Assembly: GCF_013416325.1 (NCBI RefSeq) | Contig: NZ_JACCGK010000008.1 | Location: 124,001-188,000, forward strand | Length of the DNA: 64,000 nucleotides | Origin: Vreelandella sedimenti | GTDB taxonomy: Bacteria; Pseudomonadota; Gammaproteobacteria; Pseudomonadales; Halomonadaceae | Direction of reading: 5' to 3' | Shown here: positions 8,830 to 16,415 of the stretch, one piece after another | Numbering within the stretch: the first letter of the stretch is position 1 | Layout of the letters: each line of letters begins with the position of its first letter | Made by a program: the position numbers and the translations under genes | Notes under the pieces: generated by a model | Told to the model about the DNA's origin: nothing | Seen by the model: only the letters and a program-made list of their open reading frames with translations | Database searches by the model: none

Positions 8830-10545
8830 TTAGCGTAACAACCAGGAAAGTACTAGCAGCAATAACAGAATTCCCGCCACACCCTGCCAGAAACGCCGCG
8901 GCTCCTGGCGGCTCTCTTCTCGATTGGGCAGCCGCCCGAGTGGCACTCTAAGCGCATGCAAAAACTCGGACATACGCCTAAACCGCAACGCCCTTTGTGG
9001 ATCCAAGGCGCGGCGTAGCGCATCGTCTAATTCTTGGGAGATCTCGGGGTTGGTGGTTCGCGCGCTGCGATAGGTCAACTCTTCGAGGTCGGTATGGCTG
9101 CGCAGTCTGTTGGGTGTCAGTGTATAAGGTAATGCACCGGTCAAAAGCCAGTATGTAGTGGAGGCTAGCGAGTACTGATCACTACGCCGACCAATGCTGT
9201 CGCCCAAGGCATACTCAGGTGCGCTGTGTTCGTTAAAGCCAATCTGCCTGAGTAACTCACCTGAGTGGCGATGCCCTTCCCCATCACGCATATGGCAGGC
9301 ACTAAAATCGGTGAGCACGAGCTTGCCATGAGGGTCGATCAAAATATTATCGGGATTGATCTGCTGATGAATAATTTCCCGATGATGCAGTGCTTGCACT
9401 GCTTTACCCAGCTGATTGGCAATGTCCAGCCGCTGGGTCAGACTGGCTTGAGGATGGCGCTCTGCCCACTGCCGCAGCGTCTCGCCTTCAATATGCTGCA
9501 TCAGATAATAGAGGTAGCGTCGTGGCCGAGATGGCTCCATCACCTTAACCACAAAGGGCGAGTTAACCCGCTCCACTACCCACTGCTGGAGCAGGAAGTG
9601 CTCAAGATAGGCATTGCGCAACGAGAGCTCAGGGCTGGGCGCTTTCATGACCATTTCCCGTTCGCTATGCACATCACGGACACGGTACACCCGCGACTGC
9701 GCCGTTCGCGATAGCACGGCGAGAATCTCCAAGCCATCTAAACGCTCCCCCGGCGCCAGCTCAGGGGGAATTGGTAGATCGCCGTAGAGCTGCCCCGGGT
9801 GCTCGGTGACCTCATCGGGTAATTCATCGATACGTACCAGCTGGAAGCAGAATTGGTCACCGCCATAGCCGCGCTCTTGGGCGCGCTGCTTCGCCTCATC
9901 AGCTAGTCGCTCGCAGGCGGCATCCAGATCACTGGCATCTTGGCGAATCAAGCGCACATAGTCGGAAGGTAGCAGCGTGCCGCGCACGCCCTGGGTAGTA
10001 AACAGGAACAGATCGCCCTGCTTCAGCGCAATGTGGGTGTAATCGATATCGACACTGCCGTCCATACCCAGCGCTCGTGAAGGGTAACGATAGCCGCCTA
10101 AATCGGTCACATGGTCGCGGCTTAGCTGTTCAAACTCGGCACCCCGTAAGCGAAAGACCAGCGTATCGCCCATGTGGAAAAGGTGGGCTTCACGGCCACG
10201 AAACACCATCGCCGACATGGATGAAACAAAACTGCCCTCTTTCACATGCTGGCTTTGGCTGTAGCACCAACTGTTGAGCGCACGTAGTACGCGCGTGGCA
10301 GAAGTTTTTACATCCCAGTGATCGGGAGTGGAGAAGTAGTCGGCCAGAAAGCCGCGTACGCTGATATCACCGGCCTGCTTGGCCATGGTATTGCGTGAAA
10401 TGGAGTCGCTGATCACCGCACAGCCACCTTTGGCGCGAAGCAGCGGCGCTTCAGGAAAGCGAACCGACATTGAACTGCGATGCAGGCGCCGATCGGGCGC
10501 GACAAACGCTTGACCATAACTAATGAGCAACTGGGCGTGCGACAA
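8830..10545 (-). CDS. PP2C-like phosphatase/kinase-like fusion, degenerate kinase motifs
   Basis: The 571-aa protein has an N-terminal PP2C-type region (about residues 1-245), a Ser/Thr-kinase-type domain (about 270-535) and a single C-terminal membrane helix (about 552-569), so the domains face the cytoplasm. The PP2C region keeps D47 but reads SDSIS where ADG is usual; GDTLV and a late GGDQF are present. In the kinase domain the catalytic loop reads IIHQQINPDN (H393), so the HRD Asp and the loop Lys are replaced by Gln and Asn. DFG reads DFS, while MVMK and APEY are retained. It may therefore be a pseudokinase. Translation probably starts at TTG 10545, five bases after AGGAGG; the ATG at 10550 is out of frame and abuts the Shine-Dalgarno. 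Confidence 0.85.
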   Translation of the reverse strand: MSHAQLLISYGQAFVAPDRRLHRSSMSVRFPEAPLLRAKGGCAVISDSISRNTMAKQAGDISVRGFLADYFSTPDHWDVKTSATRVLRALNSWCYSQSQHVKEGSFVSSMSAMVFRGREAHLFHMGDTLVFRLRGAEFEQLSRDHVTDLGGYRYPSRALGMDGSVDIDYTHIALKQGDLFLFTTQGVRGTLLPSDYVRLIRQDASDLDAACERLADEAKQRAQERGYGGDQFCFQLVRIDELPDEVTEHPGQLYGDLPIPPELAPGERLDGLEILAVLSRTAQSRVYRVRDVHSEREMVMKAPSPELSLRNAYLEHFLLQQWVVERVNSPFVVKVMEPSRPRRYLYYLMQHIEGETLRQWAERHPQASLTQRLDIANQLGKAVQALHHREIIHQQINPDNILIDPHGKLVLTDFSACHMRDGEGHRHSGELLRQIGFNEHSAPEYALGDSIGRRSDQYSLASTTYWLLTGALPYTLTPNRLRSHTDLEELTYRSARTTNPEISQELDDALRRALDPQRALRFRRMSEFLHALRVPLGRLPNREESRQEPRRFWQGVAGILLLLLVLSWLLR

Positions 10546-10707
10546 GTCATCCTCCTAGGTTGCCGACTCGATCGAGGGACATCACTGTCAACCAATAGCG
10601 CTATGATACACGCAGCGGAACAGAAACGATGCCCACCAAACGTCTCTATCGTATTCGTCCCATTTGCAGGGCTAATTAATTATCACTAGCGGCCCACCTA
10701 TGTCGCA

Positions 10708-10737
10708 TTGGTAATCGTGCAGTCATGTTCGTATAAT
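10708..10737 (+). promoter_or_regulatory. Sigma-70 promoter of ppa
   Basis: A TTGGTA box (10708-10713) and a perfect TATAAT (10732-10737) are separated by 18 bases. They lie about 75 bp upstream of the ppa start codon. The -10 is strong and the -35 matches four of six consensus positions. Confidence 0.6.
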
Positions 10738-10814
10738 TCCTCGCCATAAACGACTCTGACACGTTTGCCTAACCACGGCACGACTCTAGCCACAGCACTA
10801 CCAAGGAATCAACG

Positions 10815-11345
10815 ATGAACTTCGATAATATCCCTGCTGGAAAGGATCTCCCCAACGACGTTTACGTGGTGATCGAAATTCCAGCCAACCACGACCCGAT
10901 CAAATATGAAATTGATAAGGACATGGGCGCGCTACTCGTTGACCGCTTTATGGCCACTCCCATGTTCTATCCCGCCAATTACGGCTTTATCCCCCATACC
11001 CTCGCCGACGATGGCGATGCGCTGGACGCCTTGGTGGTTACCCCTCACCCGGTTCAACCTGGCAGCATTATTCGCGCGCGTCCGGTAGGTATTTTGAATA
11101 TGACCGACGAAGCTGGTGAAGACGCTAAATTGATTTGCGTACCTCACGCCAAGCTAAGCTCGCTCTATGACGATATTCATGAAGTTACCGACCTACCCGA
11201 GCTACTGCGCCAGCAAATTGCTCACTTCTTCGAGAACTACAAAGATCTCGAAAAAGGCAAATGGGTAAAGGTTGAGTCATGGGAAGGTGCTGACGCTGCG
11301 CGCAAAGCAATTGAAAAATCCGTAATTGCTTACCAGAAAGCGTAA
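10815..11345 (+). CDS. ppa: Inorganic pyrophosphatase (family I)
   Basis: This soluble enzyme hydrolyses pyrophosphate to two phosphates and pulls biosynthetic reactions forward. The 176-aa length equals the E. coli enzyme. Visible motifs are the active-site YEIDKDMG, the metal-binding [10 protein letters not shown] and KVESWEG near the C-terminus. An AAGGAATC Shine-Dalgarno precedes the ATG. The gene is monocistronic. Its stop lies about 50 bp before an insertion-sequence remnant, so any original terminator may have been displaced. Confidence 0.97.
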   Translation: MNFDNIPAGKDLPNDVYVVIEIPANHDPIKYEIDKDMGALLVDRFMATPMFYPANYGFIPHTLADDGDALDALVVTPHPVQPGSIIRARPVGILNMTDEAGEDAKLICVPHAKLSSLYDDIHEVTDLPELLRQQIAHFFENYKDLEKGKWVKVESWEGADAARKAIEKSVIAYQKA

Positions 11346-11656
11346 TAGTAGCGTTTCGGCAATGTTCTTCACCGTCATGTGATAAAGCCGTCTCTCCGTG
11401 AACTGACTCAAGACTTGTCCATCTGCGTAGCAATTTACTACTGACAGCTTGAACTCTTCATTGTATTTCGCCATAAAAACACCCCAATCGTTGGATTAAT
11501 GTCCAACTTTTGGGGTGCAGTTCACTCTCGGGATCAGTTGCGGCCTCACCTGGCAGATTATCTATAGGCCTAAAACAGTGCCTGCCCTCTCAGAGTGCTC
11601 AAGGGCAAGCACCAATTAGGCTCGGTTGAGGCCCGGCCTAAGGCAAGCCCGTATGA
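11346..11656. other. Gene-free stretch with IS remnant
   Basis: This 311-bp interval between ppa and the aldehyde dehydrogenase gene holds the IS150-like fragment (11397-11524). Left of it, the minus strand stays open in the remnant's frame (RRLYHMTVKNIAE), but I could not place that piece in a transposase family. The 130 bp right of it shows nothing recognisable. Confidence 0.5.
11397..11524 (-). mobile_element. IS3-family (IS150-like) element remnant, about 128 bp
   Basis: On the minus strand, TGAACTGCACCCCAAAAG (from 11524) is an IS150-type terminal repeat. It is followed by a start codon at 11474 and the transposase OrfA N-terminus MAKYNEEFKLSVV. After about 19 codons the similarity stops. 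The left end begins with a second TGAACTG (11399-11405), the same as the other end but in direct orientation on the opposite strand, that is, inverted. CTCTC flanks both sides (11392-11396 and 11525-11529), compatible with a short target duplication. The element is far too short to be active. It marks the left border of the accessory block. Confidence 0.6.
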
Positions 11657-12976
11657 TCAGATTACTTCGAACACTGCACGTTCATGAGAAAGCTCGCGGA
11701 ATCCATGAATGCTGTGATAACGACCTGTTCCACTAGTGTTGACCCCACCAAACGGTAGATGGCTCTCAGGCCAGTTTCTAGCCCATCCGTTAACTGATAC
11801 GCCCCCGGACGAGGTATTGCGGAGTACGTCTTCAACAAACTCGTGCCGCTCTGAAAAAATGTTCATACCCAGTGGTTTGCCACTTTTACGAATAAAGGAA
11901 TAGATCTCTGAGACATCGCGATAAGTGACAATTGGGAGAACGGGGCCAAATATCTCCTCCTGCATGACCAATGCATCAAGCGGCGTATCAAGCAGTATGG
12001 TCGGCTCTATCGTCAGGTTCTCTTCATCGCAGTTTCCGCCAAAAGCCACCCTGGCGCCACGTGCAACGGCGTCATCAATATATCCTTTTACACGTGAGAA
12101 GTTGCGCGAGTTGACCATGCGGGAATTGCGGTCCGCCATGAACGTCTCGCCATCATAAAAGCTGTCTCGCCATTGGTTTCCGAGCGCCTCGACGAACCGA
12201 TCGCGTAGTAATTCGGGCAATGCGACATAATCGACGCATAGACAGGTTTGGCCATTATTCGTCATTCGCCCCATGCCGATCTCGGAAACGGCGGTGTCGA
12301 AGTTGGCGCTGTCGTCCAGAATGGCAGGGCATTTGCCACCGAGCTCTAATGTCACCGAGGCCAAATGCTTGGCCGCTGCAGCCATCACAATCTTGCCAAC
12401 TGCTGGGCTTCCGGTAAGGAAAATGTGATCGAAGGGGCGTTCCAGCAGCGCGTTGGCAACATCGACACCGCCTTCAAACACTGCGACCTCACGCTCGTCA
12501 AAAGCCTCGCGAATGATTTTGGCTGCTACGGCGCTCGATGCGGGTGTGAGTTCATTTGGTTTGGCGATGATGCAGTTGCCTGCGGCGATCATCGGCACCA
12601 TGGGGGTAAGGAGCAGGCTTATCGGGAAATTCCATGAACCGAAGACGAGAACGACGCCCCGCGGTTCATAGACCATATACGCTTGCCCCCCGGGCGCAGA
12701 GGTCTGGACAGGTACGGGCTTCATCCAGTCGTCAAGATGCTCGATGGCTTCATCGATATCCGCCAGTGTGACGGCCAGCTCGAACGTCACCGGCTCTTCG
12801 GCAGGGCGTCCCAAATCAGATGTAAGCGCATCACGGATTTCAGTCTCATATTTAACCAATACTTCCCTGAAGCGTCGGAGACGATCCTTTCGTTGTTCTG
12901 CCGTCGACGTCCTTAGATGCCATTGATGGGCTTGCTGTAATGTGAAAACGCGGTCAATTTCGGATTCAATATTCAT
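11657..12976 (-). CDS. Aldehyde dehydrogenase, class 3/coniferyl-aldehyde type
   Basis: This NAD(P)-dependent enzyme oxidises an aldehyde to the acid. The 439-aa product is shorter than the usual 480-500 of classes 1-2 and fits the ALDH3-like group. Motifs are GSWNFP, LTGSPAVGK (cofactor), LELGGK (catalytic Glu), NNGQTCL (nucleophilic Cys) and EEIFGPVLP. The start at 12976 (MNIESE) has CGGAGG eight bases upstream; the frame is open to 13153 without homology. Substrate cannot be read from the sequence. It is the first gene right of the IS remnant, in an accessory block with other oxidoreductases and regulators, which suggests acquisition by transfer (inference). Confidence 0.9.
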   Translation of the reverse strand: MNIESEIDRVFTLQQAHQWHLRTSTAEQRKDRLRRFREVLVKYETEIRDALTSDLGRPAEEPVTFELAVTLADIDEAIEHLDDWMKPVPVQTSAPGGQAYMVYEPRGVVLVFGSWNFPISLLLTPMVPMIAAGNCIIAKPNELTPASSAVAAKIIREAFDEREVAVFEGGVDVANALLERPFDHIFLTGSPAVGKIVMAAAAKHLASVTLELGGKCPAILDDSANFDTAVSEIGMGRMTNNGQTCLCVDYVALPELLRDRFVEALGNQWRDSFYDGETFMADRNSRMVNSRNFSRVKGYIDDAVARGARVAFGGNCDEENLTIEPTILLDTPLDALVMQEEIFGPVLPIVTYRDVSEIYSFIRKSGKPLGMNIFSERHEFVEDVLRNTSSGGVSVNGWARNWPESHLPFGGVNTSGTGRYHSIHGFRELSHERAVFEVI

Positions 12977-13265
12977 AACGACTTCCTCCGTTGTTGAGGG
13001 CAAGCGTCGAGATTGTTTGCTCGCATATAGGCGGCCCCCTTCGAAGCAAGGGGAGACCCTATTCGCTTTTGTGTGTATGTGAAAACGGAGCACCGAGCGG
13101 GGGGGCAGCGCTCCTCTAATCAAATCTAAAGAAGTCTTTACTATACGTTGCACTCCGATCCTTCCCGATCATTGCTCAATTCTCTTGGCTCCCCACTAAA
13201 ACCGCTGAACTTTTGGGGAGACAAAGCCAAGAATAGTCGTGCCAGCGATAGCTCCCGCCGCTGAT

Positions 13266-13829
13266 TTAGGCGATCTCGATGACGATCTTGCCCAAAAGGT
13301 CCGGGGCACTCTGGGCCTGGTAGGCCTGCTTCGCGTCGCCGAACGGGACAACCCGGTCGATCACCGGCTTGATCTGATGCTTGTCAACGAAGTCGACCAC
13401 CTCCTCCAGGCCGTCACGCGAGCCGACCGGGATGCCGCGAACGCTGACGCCCTTGGCGAGAAACAAACCGGGCTCGATCACGTCACCGAAGTTGAACAGG
13501 CCCACCAAGCCCAGGCCGATACCCGCATGGGGTGGCCAGTGGATGAAGTCGCGCAGATAGACCGTGATGACCTTGTCGCCCGGAGTCCACTGCTCCACGC
13601 CTTCTCCAATCGCATCGATATCGCCGGCGCCATCGGCGACCGGGATCAAGTCGCGGTCTATGCGCCAGTTGCCACCAGCATTGCCCAGAATCAGTTGTTC
13701 GCGGTAGTTCAACGACACCGCCCGAATACGCACACGGACTTCACCTGGGCCCGGTTCCGGCTTCACGGCATCTCCAAGGATCAGACCCTCCAGGGTGGTC
13801 GCTCCGCTCTTCAGAACCCAACGTTTCAT
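13266..13829 (-). pseudogene. Quinone-reductase-like MDR, internal Rossmann domain deleted
   Basis: The 187-aa product has the N-terminal GroES-like domain of medium-chain dehydrogenase/reductases (GPGEVRVRI, AVSLNYRE, GDKVITVYL; residues 1-105). It then jumps directly to the family C-terminus (VIEPGLFLAKGVSVRGIPVG to the end). Full-length relatives have about 330 residues. The missing 150 or so contain the NAD(P)-binding fold, including the GxGGV motif. The junction lies near GIGLGLVGLFNF (about residues 103-114) and keeps the frame. The protein cannot bind cofactor in the usual way and is probably non-functional. An adjacent LysR gene shows the same kind of lesion. Confidence 0.75.
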
Positions 13830-13974
13830 GGCTTTCGCTCCTGATCAGATCATTCGAGATGTGGCTCGGGCAGCTACCTCACATACGTTGCCGGGCACTC
13901 AAGCAACTATAGGAACACCTCAATTAATTGATAAGATGCTGTTTGATTGACGAGCTTGTGAGTGAGACTCAGCA

Positions 13975-14265
13975 ATGAAACGAGCAGATTTTGCGGACCT
14001 GATGGCGTTTGCGATGATCGCCGGGGAGCGGAGCTTTACCCGGGCGGGCAATAGACTGGGCATTTCAAGCTCCGCGCTCAGTCATGCCATGCGCCATACC
14101 GGCAGTTTTCTGTACTACCCGGGACGTCGCCAGATGCGTCCGGCCATGCGCGCCGTGATCGACCTGCTGCGCTATGATGGGCGAGCCCAGCTATCGACAT
14201 CAGCCATCAGGGGGAGGCTATGTGCGCCCACTAGCGAAGCTGCTCGCCCTCCTCCACCAAGGTGA
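13975..14265 (+). pseudogene. LysR-family regulator, internally deleted
   Basis: The first 40 codons encode a LysR-type winged-helix start (DFADLMAFAMIAGERSFTRA, then LGISSSALSHAMR). The next codons (HTGSFLYYPGRRQMRPAMRAVIDLL) match the far C-terminus of LysR proteins. About 200 residues of the effector domain are missing, and the tail after residue 75 is unrelated. The reading frame survives the deletion, but a functional regulator is unlikely because the recognition helix wing and ligand domain are lost. It is divergent from the truncated reductase, which it presumably once controlled. Confidence 0.7.
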
Positions 14266-14308
14266 CGAATAGCTCAGTTTCTCGTCCTGGCCCTACTCGA
14301 GACAGTCG

Positions 14309-15238
14309 TCAGATTGACCGCAATGGCGCGACGTCGCGAATCGGTGGGGCACCGAACATCCTTCGGTATTCCCGGTTGAATTGACTAATGCTCTCGTAGC
14401 CAACCCGTATACCCGCCGTTGCAGCATCGATATTTTCCGCGATCAGCAGCCTTCTCGCCTCATAAAGACGTAGGTGTTTCTGGTACTGAAGTGGGCTCAT
14501 TGAGGTCAATTTACGGAAATGGTGGTGAAGCGTAGACACTCCCATGTTGGCCAATTCCGCCAGGGCTTCAATTTTCAGCGGCTGCGTATAGTGGTCACGC
14601 AACCAGGCAACGGCCTTGGCGACACGCTGGCTTTGTGTTCCCACCATGACGGTGTCACGAAAACGCCCGCCGGCAGAACTGGTCAGTACCCGATAAAGAA
14701 GCTCTCGCTGCACAAGACGACCCAAGTGGAGCATGTCGTGTGGCTGGTCGAGTAGCCGGACCATCCGGCTCGTCGCGTCCATCAAGTCGACGGTCGCGGG
14801 GCCGGTCGCCATGGCTTTGCGCTGTGTCTCTGCTTTCGGGCCAAGCGTCTCGACATCCGCAATCAACTGGCGAGCCATCTGCAAATCAATCTTCATCAGT
14901 AAAGAGAGATAGGGCCGCTCGGGCGATGCATCAGTGACTTCGGTAATCGTAGGCAGATTCACTGCCGTCAGCAAAAATCGTGACGCATCATAGATATACG
15001 TCGTGTTTCCCAGTACGACGCGCTTCTTTCCGCGAATGATGATGGCGAGGCTGGGCTCATACAGATAGGGCGTTGGTGGCTGTGGCGTCGTCACCTTGCA
15101 AAAACTCAGGCCCGGCAAACGGGTTTCACGCTCCATCTGATTGCCGACAAAGCTTGAAATCTGCCCCGCCATCTCATCACGGATGGCTGCCGTTTCCTCC
15201 CGCCGTGCCTGGTCGTCTATCCCGAGTTCGATGATCAC
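14309..15238 (-). CDS. AraC-family transcriptional regulator
   Basis: The 309-aa protein has an AraC N-terminal cupin-type domain (about residues 40-190; LAIIIRGKKRVVLG and YDASRFLLTAVNLP are typical). A C-terminal double helix-turn-helix follows (about 205-300), with LAELANMGVSTLHHHFRKLT and GYESISQFNREYRRMFG. Such proteins usually activate an adjacent oxidoreductase or efflux gene when a small effector binds. It is divergent from the SDR gene at 15464, with a 225-bp shared promoter region, so that SDR is the likely target (inference). Confidence 0.9.
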   Translation of the reverse strand: MIIELGIDDQARREETAAIRDEMAGQISSFVGNQMERETRLPGLSFCKVTTPQPPTPYLYEPSLAIIIRGKKRVVLGNTTYIYDASRFLLTAVNLPTITEVTDASPERPYLSLLMKIDLQMARQLIADVETLGPKAETQRKAMATGPATVDLMDATSRMVRLLDQPHDMLHLGRLVQRELLYRVLTSSAGGRFRDTVMVGTQSQRVAKAVAWLRDHYTQPLKIEALAELANMGVSTLHHHFRKLTSMSPLQYQKHLRLYEARRLLIAENIDAATAGIRVGYESISQFNREYRRMFGAPPIRDVAPLRSI

Positions 15239-15463
15239 TGTTCTCTCCTGTCTTTTTGAGCATATTCCATTCTAGATCGATGAACGGCCAGATTTCCGCT
15301 TTTCCCAGGGATCAAGAGAAATAGGCAATGAATGGGAAGAATCAGCGTCACGAGTTCCCTCTCGGTACCCCTAACCTTTGGATCGTCCCTTGAATTAAAT
15401 ACGCAGACACGGACAGCGGTATCGAGTGTCCGGGGTCCATGTCGACTCAAACGGAGGAACTCC

Positions 15464-16228
15464 ATGAAAAACGCCGAGAAGCTTAACGGAACCGTTGCCC
15501 TCATCACCGGCGCGTCCAGCGGTATCGGGCAGGCGACGGCTATTCGACTGGCCGATCTGGGAGCCAACGTTGCGCTGGTGGCCAGACGTCAGGATAGGCT
15601 CGAGTCGCTTGCCAACAGGATCGCCGCCGCTGGCGGCACCGCGTTGGTGATCGCTGCCGACATCACAGATAGCCACGAAGCCGAGCATGTGGTTGATCAG
15701 GTAATCGAACGCTTCGGCCGCCTGGATACCTTGGTCAACGCGGCTGGGCTGATGCTCAATGGCCCCTCCGTGGAATCGCCACTTGAAGAGTGGGATCGCA
15801 TGGTGGACGTCAACCTGCGGGGGTTGATGTACCTCACCAAACAGGCCCTGCCGCATCTTCTTCAGGCAGTGACATCCAGTCCACGTGCAGTGGCAGATGT
15901 CGTCAATATCTCTTCGGTTGCCGGGCGCATCGCCGCTCCCCAAGTCGCCATCTACAACGCCACCAAGTTTGCCGTCACGGCCGCCACCGAAGCTTGGCGG
16001 CAGGAATTCACCAAGCAATCGCTACGCTTTTCGGTGATCGAACCCGGTGCGACCGCGACCGAGCTCTTCGAGCAGAAAGACGGACAGTGGGAAGGTTTCA
16101 CCAGCATGTTCGGCGAGGTGGAGCGCCTGCATGCGGAAGATATCGCCGATGCCGCTGCCTTCATCGTGACCAACCCTCGTCGAGTGGCGATCAACGAGAT
16201 CGTCGTCAGGCCCACGGATCAACCTTGA
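15464..16228 (+). CDS. Short-chain dehydrogenase/reductase
   Basis: This is a 254-aa classical SDR with the cofactor motif TGASSGIGQ (residues 16-24), NAAG, the catalytic Ser in NISSVAG and YNATK with catalytic Tyr and Lys. The start at 15464 (MKNAEK) follows CGGAGG with six bases spacing; the upstream frame is open to 15332 without similarity. The residue pattern after the first beta strand (ARRQDR) suggests NADP(H) preference. Substrate is unknown. It probably responds to the divergent AraC regulator. Confidence 0.9.
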   Translation: MKNAEKLNGTVALITGASSGIGQATAIRLADLGANVALVARRQDRLESLANRIAAAGGTALVIAADITDSHEAEHVVDQVIERFGRLDTLVNAAGLMLNGPSVESPLEEWDRMVDVNLRGLMYLTKQALPHLLQAVTSSPRAVADVVNISSVAGRIAAPQVAIYNATKFAVTAATEAWRQEFTKQSLRFSVIEPGATATELFEQKDGQWEGFTSMFGEVERLHAEDIADAAAFIVTNPRRVAINEIVVRPTDQP

Positions 16229-16415
16229 TCCATATGCGGAGGTCGGCAAACGTTTTTTCGAACATACCCCTCACCCTCATTGGTGTGGTCTAAGGCTTTT
16301 AGGCGTAGAGGGTGTGGTATGGGCGCGTCACGTCACCGCAGCGTATACCGCTGGGTTTTAAGGATGCGGTATGCTGTTCGCTTTACTTTGCGCTGCCATT
16401 GATTAAGGACGCACC

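Noticed and set aside
13239..13844. 201-codon open frame on the plus strand opposite the reductase remnant
   Set aside because: It is the mirror frame of a GC-rich coding region, with no domain or ribosome-binding site.
15790..16293. 167-codon frame overlapping the SDR gene
   Set aside because: Same-strand shadow frame of the SDR, with no start site and no motifs.
16345..16372. ATACCGC/GCGGTAT hairpin before dsbD
   Set aside because: A seven-base stem with a 14-base loop and no T-run; it could be chance, and no regulator is implied.
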